A stretch of DNA of 8,013 bases from Dehalococcoidia bacterium (GTDB taxonomy: Bacteria; Chloroflexota; Dehalococcoidia; UBA6926), in contig JASLZO010000044.1 in assembly GCA_030754805.1 (NCBI GenBank), positions 1 to 8,013 on the forward strand, in the 5' to 3' direction. This document shows positions 1-5,440 of the stretch, in pieces. Within the stretch, counting starts at the first letter, position 1, and every line of letters begins with the position of its first letter. A model generated the notes under the pieces. The model was given only the letters and a program-made list of their open reading frames with translations. It was not told the DNA's origin and did not search any database. Made by a program: the position numbers and the translations under genes.

Positions 1-1
1 G

Positions 2-616
2 GTCTAGAAGTACGAGTTGTCGAGGGGCTACAAGTTCAGCACGTACGCTCACTGATGGGTGAGGCAGAGGATCAACGGCGCGATCGACGATCACTCCCGT
101 CTCCTCGCACTCTCCAAAGTCGACTACGCACGCGGGCACTTGGAACAAGAACTGGAACGCCCCCCGACGACCGAGGAGGTAGCGGAGCGTGTCGATATGG
201 ACCCCGTAGAGGTCGAGACGCTGTTGGAGATTCCGCGAGACTACCAGTCACTGGATGCACCGGTGCAGCAGGCGGAGGAGGTGGGCATCCTGGAGGACTT
301 CGTGGCGGACGACTCGATCGAGGACGTCGACGAACGGCTCTCACAGGAGCAAGATATCGAGATCGCCTTTCGCGCACTCACGGATCGTGAGGCAACGATC
401 CTGCGTAAACGGTTCGAGTTGGACTCGGAGAGGGAGCACACGCTAGCGGAGGTCGGCAGGCTTTTCGGTGTGACACGGGAGAGGGTGCGTCAGGTCGAGG
501 CCAAGGCGCTCGAGAGTATCAAGGCCGCCGCTCAAGGCCCCGCTGATGGGGGCGTCCCACCACGTAGGCGGCACAACGGATGGCCGCGACGATGCCCCGC
601 ATGTTTCCGTGAGTGA
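2..616 (+). pseudogene. Sigma-70 family RNA polymerase sigma factor, 3' part, two in-frame stops
   Basis: The frame beginning at base 2 reads KYELSRGYKFSTYAH, stop, WVRQRINGAI. This is the conserved region 2.3/2.4 of sigma-70 factors, which melts and recognises the -10 promoter element. Region 3 follows at about 80-265, with ELERPPTTEEVAERV. Region 4 lies at about 374-523, with REHTLAEVGRLFGVTRERVRQ as the -35-binding helix-turn-helix. TAG at 5-7 sits where families usually have Glu or Asp, and TGA at 53-55 replaces the first of the two conserved Trp. Against the consensus as I remember it, about eight residues of region 3.0 (the IRxPxHxxE segment) are also missing after DDHSR. The tail after about 524 is Arg/Pro-rich and does not resemble a normal sigma C-terminus. 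The remaining ORF could start at GTG 59, but there is no Shine-Dalgarno site there and most of region 2 would be absent. The family call is secure. The pseudogene call depends on the two stops being real. Confidence 0.85.
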
Positions 617-844
617 AGAGGCTACTAGGGGGATATCCCGGCACACTACTACGGCCGGATCCCTCCTCCGACGTCCCCTCGACGGTATCCTTCCTTCGCG
701 TATCGCGGGTCTGATCGGTAGATACCTTCTGTAGCCAACGCCACGCGGGCTGGCATTCTGGCGGCGGATGTCTTCGCGGACGCCATCCTTCGGGCCGTCT
801 GGCCACGCTAGCCATCCGCCTGCCAGGCCTGCAACCGATCCTCC
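617..844. other. Gap between convergent genes, no gene seen
   Basis: This gap separates the sigma pseudogene (plus) from the GHL10-like gene (minus), both of which end here. No frame looks coding. It contains the palindrome GGGATATCCC at 630-639, CGCG-TAT-CGCG at 697-707 inside a GGTATC/GATACC pair (684-689 and 721-726), and a longer inverted repeat at 758-826 listed separately. Folded RNA ends are expected between convergent transcripts. Confidence 0.6.
758..826. terminator. Inverted repeat between convergent genes, possible bidirectional transcript end
   Basis: The left arm CTGGCGGCGGATG (758-770) pairs with CATCCGCC plus GCCAG (813-820 and 822-826), with one bulged T at 821. The loop holds a second nested pairing, GACG/CGTC (779-782 and 796-799). 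There is no T-tract on either strand, so this is not a classical intrinsic terminator. Its place 18 bp beyond the GHL10-like stop codon suggests an RNA 3'-end structure. Confidence 0.35.
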
Positions 845-1939
845 CTACAGCTTCGCCATCTGCTCGAGGACGGGCCAGAATCCAAGCTGCTCAATGCTGT
901 GGCTGCGGTAGACACCCACGGCGTCTGCGCCACTGGCCTTCGCTACACGAGCGGCCTCGAGTAGCTGCTCCGACGTCTGAAAGCTTCCGGGATGATAACA
1001 CGACAGCTCAGCGACGAACGGGCATCTCCGGTCGACGACGTCCGCGACCTGCTTCACCTGCCTCTCGAGCGCCTTGAGGTCGGAATCGGTGCGCCACCAG
1101 ACGTACAGCTCGTCAACAATGCCCTGTTCGACCCAGTCGGGCCAGTCCTGCAAGACCTTGAGATAGTCCTCGGGCTCGCCGGCGATCATCGTGGTTGTGA
1201 ACTTCGCCTCAGGGCGTCTTCGTTTTACGGCATCACGCAGCTCTCTCAGGAAGTCGGTCACGTAGCTCGCCCTGAAGGCCAGCCAATCGGGGTCGGTGTT
1301 AGGGATGTCGGAGGGGCTCGTACGGTGACGTCGGCGGAACGTGTCGGCCACGGCGTCCTCATACCCGTAGGTCGACGCGCGGTCCTTATCTTCGTTTCCC
1401 AAGACGAACTCCACCTGGATCCCGTCGGCGGTCTGCGAAGCGTCGAGGGCATCGAGGAACCTTCGAGTCTGGTTGGCTCGTACCTCAGGAAAGGCGAGAC
1501 TCATGCACCGCCGTTCTCCGGGCTCCAGTGTCGTCCTCTTGTCCCGCGTGAGGCTCCAGTATTCCGGATGGTCTGCGGCAAATGGCTCCAGCTCCTCTTC
1601 GCCGATCGTCGGCCCGTCGTAAATCGGTCGATGGCTGTCTGCGATTGGCCTCGCCGCCGGACGATCCGGTGGGATCCTCAGGAAGTCGAGCGACCATGCC
1701 CAGGTCTTGGCACGAATGCCATAGGTGGGGAACGCGGTGTAGTTGAGGTACGGGTAGACCGGCACGCCGTGCTTGTGCGCGGCCTCCGGCAGCACGTCCC
1801 ATGCGAGCGCGGAGATGATCTTGGTCACGCCGACGTCGGCGGCCTTCTCCACCCAGGCGCCCACGTCCCGCACGTAGTCGGGATGACCAGGCTCGGTGCG
1901 AACGATCGGGGGACCCCATAGGACGAGTTGTCGCGCCAT
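845..1939 (-). CDS. Family 10 glycosylhydrolase-like (GHL10) TIM-barrel protein
   Basis: This is a 364-residue protein that probably hydrolyses or binds a glycan. I recognise the GHL10/DUF187-like pattern: an N-terminal barrel strand and helix (DYVRDVGAWVEKAADVGVTK, 21-40), then HGVPVYPYLNYTAFPTYG (57-74). Next come LAFPEVRANQTRRFLDAL (148-165) and ADGIQVEFVLGNED (171-184), in the place where family members carry acidic residues. The block YGYEDAVADTFRRRH (191-205) is followed by DPDWLAFRASYVTDFLREL (216-234) and EAKFTTTMIAGEP, the typical GYDEAV / WxxFRR / KF run. E177, E183 and D184 are candidate active-site acids, by position only. The start at 1939 is chosen over an upstream extension because AAAGGT (1946-1951) lies 6 bases before it and the protein-like pattern begins there. 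No signal peptide is visible, so it may be intracellular. It ends with TAG. The substrate cannot be told from sequence. Confidence 0.8.
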   Translation of the reverse strand: MARQLVLWGPPIVRTEPGHPDYVRDVGAWVEKAADVGVTKIISALAWDVLPEAAHKHGVPVYPYLNYTAFPTYGIRAKTWAWSLDFLRIPPDRPAARPIADSHRPIYDGPTIGEEELEPFAADHPEYWSLTRDKRTTLEPGERRCMSLAFPEVRANQTRRFLDALDASQTADGIQVEFVLGNEDKDRASTYGYEDAVADTFRRRHRTSPSDIPNTDPDWLAFRASYVTDFLRELRDAVKRRRPEAKFTTTMIAGEPEDYLKVLQDWPDWVEQGIVDELYVWWRTDSDLKALERQVKQVADVVDRRCPFVAELSCYHPGSFQTSEQLLEAARVAKASGADAVGVYRSHSIEQLGFWPVLEQMAKL

Positions 1940-2047
1940 GCTCAGACCTTTCAAGTTTGCGCCGTCGGCGGTGTCAGGCGCGCACCGGGTGCGCCGTGAG
2001 CACGGAGGTTTGCCGGGCGGGATATTGCGCGGCAACCCGGGGGACGC
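1940..2047 (-). promoter_or_regulatory. GHL10 leader with ribosome binding site and two hairpins
   Basis: This 108-base leader of the GHL10-like gene carries AAAGGT (1946-1951) before the ATG. It also has a compact hairpin at 1977-1995 (GGCGCGC paired with GTGCGCC, one G-U) and a second at 2010-2035 (TTGCCG/CGGCAA). No T-tract follows either hairpin and no riboswitch consensus was recognised. The hairpins may stabilise or restrict the transcript entering from the gene upstream. Confidence 0.35.
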
Positions 2048-2508
2048 CTAGGCCGCGGGCGCCGCCATGATCGTCGTGCGCGCTTGCACGCGGTGGACGG
2101 TCCCTCGGTAGTCAGCGACGGACGCAGCATATCCTTCGTACACCACCGGGATCGATTCGCGCACGATGGCCTCGGCCAGGTCGAAGCCATTGTAGCAGAT
2201 GTGGGCGACTTGGCAGCGGCGGATCATCCGGTCCTCCGGGCGCTCGAGGTCGGCCCAGAGGATGGGGCCCGTGTCGACTGGTGCCCATCGAACGAAGTTG
2301 ATCGGCGATGCGAAGAAGACGATGTCCTCAGCGGCCCGTAGACGCGTTCCAAGAGGCGCGGATAGTTGTGGTACATCGGCGAAGCTCTGAACGCCTACAG
2401 GATACCGCCAGGGCCCTTGGTAGACATTCGTGAAGTTCGGATCGTAAATCTGCTTGATTCGGACCCATATCCGGTGAGCGCGTTGACAACTCCGGAGCGG
2501 TAGGCCAT
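2048..2508 (-). pseudogene. Unrecognised gene split by an apparent one-base frameshift
   Basis: Read from TAG at 2048-2050, this frame stays open for 158 codons, back to a TAG at 2525-2527. It has GC-rich third positions and a protein-like text, including IYDPNFTNVYQGPWRYPVG, DIVFFASPINFVRWAPVD and RMIRRCQVAHICYNGFDLAE. It has no ATG or GTG near its start. A neighbouring frame opens with ATG at 2508 and reads MAYRSGVVNALTGYG before losing sense. Adding one base at the CCC run 2464-2466 (GGG on the coding strand) joins the two into a 153-residue protein of MAYRSG...GYG-VRIKQIYDPNF form. AGGAG lies upstream (2520-2524), rather far from this ATG. I do not recognise the family and see no signal peptide or membrane segment. 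The gene lies 108 bp upstream of the GHL10-like gene on the same strand. It could be a true pseudogene, a sequencing error, or less likely a programmed frameshift. Confidence 0.55.
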
Positions 2509-2550
2509 ACTCTGAGCATCGCTCCTAGTTCGTTGGCTTCGTGACGTGAA

Positions 2551-2578
2551 GAGACCCCGGTTTGGCGGCCGGGGTCTC
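2551..2578. terminator. Perfect GC-rich hairpin, terminator-like
   Basis: GAGACCCCGG (2551-2560) pairs perfectly with CCGGGGTCTC (2569-2578) around an 8-base loop. Reading the minus strand it is followed by TCTTCAC, only weakly pyrimidine-rich, so U-tract termination is doubtful. It lies upstream of the broken gene and is the first of the chain of inverted repeats here. Confidence 0.5.
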
Positions 2579-2638
2579 ACCGCGTACTTCCGCGGTAGGT
2601 CGGGAGTCCCAACACAACACCGCCCCTGATCCATTAAG

Positions 2639-2685
2639 GGTGGTAGGCGATGAGAAGCGCCACGCGGTCTCAAGTGCCTACCACC
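2639..2685. repeat. Nested inverted repeat, three stacked stems
   Basis: GGTGGTAGGC (2639-2648) pairs perfectly with GCCTACCACC (2676-2685). Inside it, TGAGA (2651-2655) pairs with TCTCA (2668-2672), and GCG (2657-2659) with CGC (2663-2665). The result is one long, interrupted 47-base stem-loop. Its layered shape is typical of folded RNA or of a protein-bound DNA cruciform. No known family was recognised. Confidence 0.55.
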
Positions 2686-2739
2686 GATGCTGATCGCGTC
2701 TTGCCCGCCTATGGTCCTAGTCGGAAGCCCTGTGGACAA

Positions 2740-2843
2740 CGCCTCTAAGAGGCGCTGAGAGTGTCAGTCTTTCGGCAACACCTACTTTCAGCAGAACTCC
2801 CCGAAGACGCCCGTATCGCCTCGCTGAGCGCTTCTCTAAGGCG
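2740..2843. repeat. Three further inverted repeats in series
   Basis: CGCCTCT-A-AGAGGCG forms a 15-base palindrome at 2740-2754. GTCTTTCGG (2767-2775) pairs with CCGAAGAC (2801-2808) with one bulged T. CGCCT (2817-2821) pairs with AGGCG (2839-2843) and encloses CGCT-G-AGCG (2822-2830). The string CTCTAAG recurs in the first and third elements (2743-2749 and 2834-2840), so they may share origin. Confidence 0.45.
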
Positions 2844-2993
2844 TTGATGTACCTTTCCCTATCCGGCGTCCTCAGAGGGCCGCAGATCGTCTTTGAGGAG
2901 CGCGTTTTTGTGGGGGTGTGCCTACTACATCTTGATTCGGCCGCGAGGCGGGATCTGCCCCTGTACTTGTCGTGAATATGCGTCGGATCGGGC

Positions 2994-3014
2994 TGTCGTA
3001 CACGACATGTCGTA
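2994..3014. promoter_or_regulatory. Triplicated TGTCGT half-sites, operator-like
   Basis: TGTCGT (2994-2999), its reverse complement ACGACA (3002-3007) and TGTCGT again (3008-3013) lie in a row. The last two form a perfect 12-base palindrome, and the outer two form a direct repeat TGTCGTA with a 14-base period. The arrangement suits a dimeric or oligomeric regulator, but no promoter or start codon is adjacent. Chance is possible. Confidence 0.3.
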
Positions 3015-3035
3015 TGGGTTGCTCTCTAGGCAGAC

Positions 3036-3059
3036 AAAAAGTATGACAGAATACCTTTT
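3036..3059 (-). terminator. AT-rich hairpin with T-tract after the LamG gene
   Basis: Reading the minus strand, AAAAGGTAT pairs with ATACTTTTT (nine pairs, one G-U) around a six-base loop, so the 3' arm is itself a T-run. It lies about 80 bases beyond the LamG stop codon and would end the minus-strand operon. The stem is weak because it is AT-rich, but such a run stands out in this GC-rich sequence. Confidence 0.4.
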
Positions 3060-3138
3060 ATCGGAAGCGCGTTCATTCCCCGCATGCGCGTATGGAGATT
3101 CGGTGTTCGGACGATGGATGTGTACCGTGGCCGCCGTG

Positions 3139-3951
3139 CTATTTCGCCGACTTGATGCGGCCCCATGCCGAGGCGAGCTTGTCCTTCGGCTCGACCGCGA
3201 AACCGACCGCGTACCTGCCGAGCCCGTCGTCCATGATGGCGAGAATGTCCGCCACCTCAAGCACTCCATCATAGACCGCGACCTCGTCGACGGCGCCCAA
3301 GAACGTATCGCCCAATCCCCCGCCGATATGGAACGGATCCGGACGTCGCTGGAGCTCCGCCGGCGCACCACCCACGTGCTGGTTCTCGGCCTCGACACCA
3401 TTCATGTAGACGGTGATAAGGCCTGCTGAGGTGCTGGAAACGAACGCCCAATGCCACCACTCCCCGAGGGCAGCGTCCGGGAAGGGGATCGTGGCGAACT
3501 GGAACGGAGTGCCGTAGTGCCACTGGGCCCTTCCATCCCAGGGCATCAGCACCGTGAGCCGACCCAGGGCCCATACGCCCCCCTCGTTCACGTCGAAGGG
3601 ATCCAGACTGAGCAGCGGCTGGTTGCGCCCGGCGTCGTCGATCCGTGCCCATATGAGGACGGTGATGTCCTCGGTCGGCACGACCTCGCCGAATCGCTCG
3701 ACGGCGATATAGTCGCCCGCACCGCTGAGGGCTACGGCTCTCCCGTACGGGCCGTCGATCCACTCATAGCCGTTTCCTTCGATCACGCCTTGGTGGTCGC
3801 GTCCGGAGGAATCGTGGGCCCTGTCGCCGTGCCCCGCGTCTAGGAGCCACACGCCCACGAAGCTTTGGGCATCAATCTCGGCCTGACCCAGCATCGCAAA
3901 GAGAAGGCCGGTGAAGGCTGCACAGACAGTGAGCGTCAGTCTGGCGTGCAT
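3139..3951 (-). CDS. Secreted LamG (concanavalin A-like) domain protein
   Basis: This is a 270-residue protein, probably exported and carbohydrate-binding. Residues 1 to about 29 are a signal peptide: MHAR, then the hydrophobic stretch LTLTVCAAFTGLLFAMLG, with likely cleavage near AEIDA-QS. A single LamG/concanavalin-like sandwich follows. It begins FVGVWLLDAG (31-40) with DSSGRDHQGVIEGNG (47-61) and runs through YGRAVALSGAGDYIAV (69-84) and ITVLIWARI (96-104). WWHWAFV (165-171) and ITVYMNGV (179-186) lead to FLGAVDEVAVYDGVL (217-231), the usual closing strands. The tail AVEPKDKLASAWGRIK recalls LamG proteins of Poribacteria, from memory. The start at 3951 is set by AAGGAG (3959-3964), 7 bases upstream, and by the signal peptide; the upstream extension to 3987 lacks both. 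It is last in the operon, 83 bp after paralogue B, and ends with TAG. The ligand is unknown; a purely structural or adhesive role is equally possible. Confidence 0.85.
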   Translation of the reverse strand: MHARLTLTVCAAFTGLLFAMLGQAEIDAQSFVGVWLLDAGHGDRAHDSSGRDHQGVIEGNGYEWIDGPYGRAVALSGAGDYIAVERFGEVVPTEDITVLIWARIDDAGRNQPLLSLDPFDVNEGGVWALGRLTVLMPWDGRAQWHYGTPFQFATIPFPDAALGEWWHWAFVSSTSAGLITVYMNGVEAENQHVGGAPAELQRRPDPFHIGGGLGDTFLGAVDEVAVYDGVLEVADILAIMDDGLGRYAVGFAVEPKDKLASAWGRIKSAK

Positions 3952-4034
3952 CGGCGAACTCCTTGTCTGCCGGACAATGGGCTTCAAGTTGCGTTCGACG
4001 CCTCCAACCTCAATCTACTGCAAGCCGTGATCCA
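3952..4034 (-). promoter_or_regulatory. Intergenic leader of LamG gene with hairpin next to the RBS
   Basis: On the minus strand, TTGTC and GACAA (3963-3977) can form a five-pair hairpin whose 3' arm runs straight into the Shine-Dalgarno AAGGAG (3959-3964) and shares its two A residues. Folding could slightly mask ribosome access. No promoter is evident, so co-transcription with the beta-helix genes is likely. Confidence 0.3.
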
Positions 4035-5357
4035 CTATCTCAGTGCCCGCCATGCCCACTCGGGCGCCACGGCGTACGTCAGTGTGATCGAATCGCCCGG
4101 CTCGAGTGTGATCGATTGTCCGGCTGCCAGCCCACCCTGGACCGTGTGCGACACGGGCGCGCGGTCCGGCAGCGGCTCCATCGGCGGGCGGTTCAGGCTG
4201 TCCGCAAGGCTCAGATTGCGCGACAGCCGCTGCGGCATGCTTCCCGCGTCCGTGAGTGTCCAGTCGGTCACTTCCCCTGGATCGAGGATGAGGATCTCCG
4301 TCGTGTACGGGTTCCGGTTCACGATTGGCCGACCCGATTCCGGCAAGTCCGGCGTCGGGAGCCCGAAGCCCACGGACCAGTTCGGCACGATGCGGTTCGT
4401 CGGATACTCCGCCCTGTTCGTGACGCCGCTCGGCAGGTTCATGGCGTAGATCGTGTTGTCGCGGGAATCGGGCTCGAAAAGGATATCGTGGCCCTCTTCG
4501 CGCACGCCATAGAACGACAGATGCAGCTCGTTCCGCTGAGCGAAGACGTCTGCGCCGATGGCGTTCTCGGGTACAAACGCTTCGGGTGTCACGTATCGAC
4601 CGGTCTCTTCGTCGAGGTAGACGCCCCGCGGTGCATGGAAGGAGCCCTCAAATCGGTTGCCGAAGATGCGCTTCGAGCCCGGATCACCGAGCCTCAGACC
4701 CGTGCAGTCGCCGCGGGAATGCATCTGATTCCCAAACATGACCGTGATGTTGTTGTTTGCGATGGGGTGTCCGGTACCACCGTGGTCGCTGATGTGCACG
4801 CCCATCTTCTGGGTGTTCGTCTCCTCCGCGAAGAGGTAGTTGTTCGAGATGATGCCTTGGGACGAGTCGAGCACCAACCCGGTGCCCGAGGCGTTGAAGC
4901 AGCAAATCGCCGAGAAGTCAAAGACCGAGGCGGTGACGACGGTGAAGTCGTCCGGTCCGGATGTCGTCGGCTTGATCCGGACTGCCGCCCCGTCGGAGTT
5001 GGAGACGATCAAGCCGAACTTGTACCGGCAGTTCATCTGGCTGTCGATAACGACGGCATCCCCAGTCGGCTGCGCGTAGTACAGGACGTAGTTCCCGCCG
5101 TCCAGCTTGACGAACTGGCTCCACGGAACTCGCAGAGTCTCGTGAAGCTCATAGACGTTCCCAGGCTCGACTAGCTTGCCGTCATGTATGCCCCCCCGCC
5201 CTCCGAAGATGTAGACATCGCGGCAGTGCTCATGCGCATAGTCCAACGCCTCTTGGATGCCGCTCGTTCTTGTCCCGGGAGTGTTCGGTCCGAAATCGCC
5301 GCCGTCCTCCGGCCCTTCCGGGGTGATGTTCACGTATGGTTTGTGTTTCCCGCTCAC
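4035..5357 (-). CDS. Right-handed beta-helix protein B (pectate-lyase-like fold), paralogue of A
   Basis: This 440-residue protein is homologous along its length to protein A next door, with roughly half of positions identical by eye. Residues 1-90 contain KHKPYV (4-9), GGDFGP-TPGT (19-29), a GIQEALDYAHE-CRDVYIFGG helix-strand unit (33-53) and the ETLRVPW strand (73-79). This resembles the entry of pectate-lyase-3-type beta-helices. Repeated short strands with Asn and Gly turns fill about 95-320, including NCRYKFGLIVSNSDGAAVRIKP, SNNYLFAEE, FEGSFHAPRGVYLDEE and DSRDNTIYAMNLPSG. A C-terminal beta domain ends WAWRALR. The start at GTG 5357 is preferred over ATG 5387 because GGAGGAG (5366-5372) sits 8 bases upstream and the position matches paralogue A's start. 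There is no signal peptide. Residues about 381-405, Pro-rich, are an insertion absent from A. It ends with TAG. A glycan lyase or hydrolase role is a guess; no catalytic set is identified. Confidence 0.75.
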   Translation of the reverse strand: MSGKHKPYVNITPEGPEDGGDFGPNTPGTRTSGIQEALDYAHEHCRDVYIFGGRGGIHDGKLVEPGNVYELHETLRVPWSQFVKLDGGNYVLYYAQPTGDAVVIDSQMNCRYKFGLIVSNSDGAAVRIKPTTSGPDDFTVVTASVFDFSAICCFNASGTGLVLDSSQGIISNNYLFAEETNTQKMGVHISDHGGTGHPIANNNITVMFGNQMHSRGDCTGLRLGDPGSKRIFGNRFEGSFHAPRGVYLDEETGRYVTPEAFVPENAIGADVFAQRNELHLSFYGVREEGHDILFEPDSRDNTIYAMNLPSGVTNRAEYPTNRIVPNWSVGFGLPTPDLPESGRPIVNRNPYTTEILILDPGEVTDWTLTDAGSMPQRLSRNLSLADSLNRPPMEPLPDRAPVSHTVQGGLAAGQSITLEPGDSITLTYAVAPEWAWRALR

Positions 5358-5365
5358 TGCCCGTG

Positions 5366-5372
5366 CTCCTCC
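5366..5372 (-). promoter_or_regulatory. Shine-Dalgarno GGAGGAG fixing the GTG start of protein B
   Basis: GGAGGAG on the minus strand stands 8 bases before GTG 5357. It is the strongest ribosome site in the window. It supports GTG over the in-frame ATG at 5387, which has only GAGGG three bases away. Confidence 0.75.
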
Positions 5373-5404
5373 GTGCCCGATGACCATCGCCCTCGACAGT
5401 AATC

Positions 5405-5440
5405 CTCCGCTAGGTGCGCGCTTTCGCGACCCTAGCGGAG
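5405..5440 (-). promoter_or_regulatory. Perfect 10-bp hairpin overlapping the stop codon of protein A
   Basis: On the minus strand CTCCGCTAGG (5440-5431) encodes Leu-Arg-stop plus two bases of protein A. It pairs perfectly with CCTAGCGGAG (5414-5405). The 16-base loop allows an inner CGCG/CGCG stem (5417-5420 and 5425-5428). There is no T-tract, so an intrinsic terminator is unlikely. An mRNA-stabilising or attenuating element between the two paralogues is more likely, about 33 bases before B's ribosome site. Confidence 0.55.

Larger units (their letters stand above)
2509..3138. other. Long gap without a supported gene, rich in inverted repeats
   Basis: About 630 bases lie between the LamG stop and the broken gene's first ATG. 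The open frames here lack Shine-Dalgarno sites and protein-like text. The stretch holds six inverted repeats in a row (2551-2843), a TGTCGT motif group (2994-3013) and an AT-rich hairpin with T-tract (3036-3059), each described separately. No tRNA, known riboswitch core, RNase P, tmRNA or SRP RNA signature was recognised. The left part could be leader sequence of the broken gene, and the right part is 3' flank of the LamG operon. Confidence 0.6.

Noticed and set aside
992..1921. Long plus-strand open frame (309 codons) opposite the GHL10-like gene
   Set aside because: It is antisense to a gene with clear family motifs and a good ribosome site. Its own text has no recognisable motif and no Shine-Dalgarno site; it is a GC-rich shadow frame.
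2483..2511. TTGACA-17-CATACT, a good-looking plus-strand sigma-70 promoter
   Set aside because: It lies over the start of the minus-strand broken gene and no plus-strand gene follows, so the match is probably chance.
2551..2843. Known RNA (RNase P, tmRNA, SRP RNA, cobalamin riboswitch, group II intron domain V) or integron attC site
   Set aside because: None of the core consensus strings I know for these could be found in the stretch on either strand.
2893..3429. 178-codon plus-strand frame running into the LamG gene
   Set aside because: It starts at TTG without a Shine-Dalgarno site, and its second half is the antisense of LamG-domain codons.
3963..5174. 403-codon plus-strand open frame opposite protein B and the LamG leader
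   Set aside because: It is Arg/Val-rich shadow text with no ribosome site, while the opposite strand aligns with the neighbouring paralogue over its whole length.
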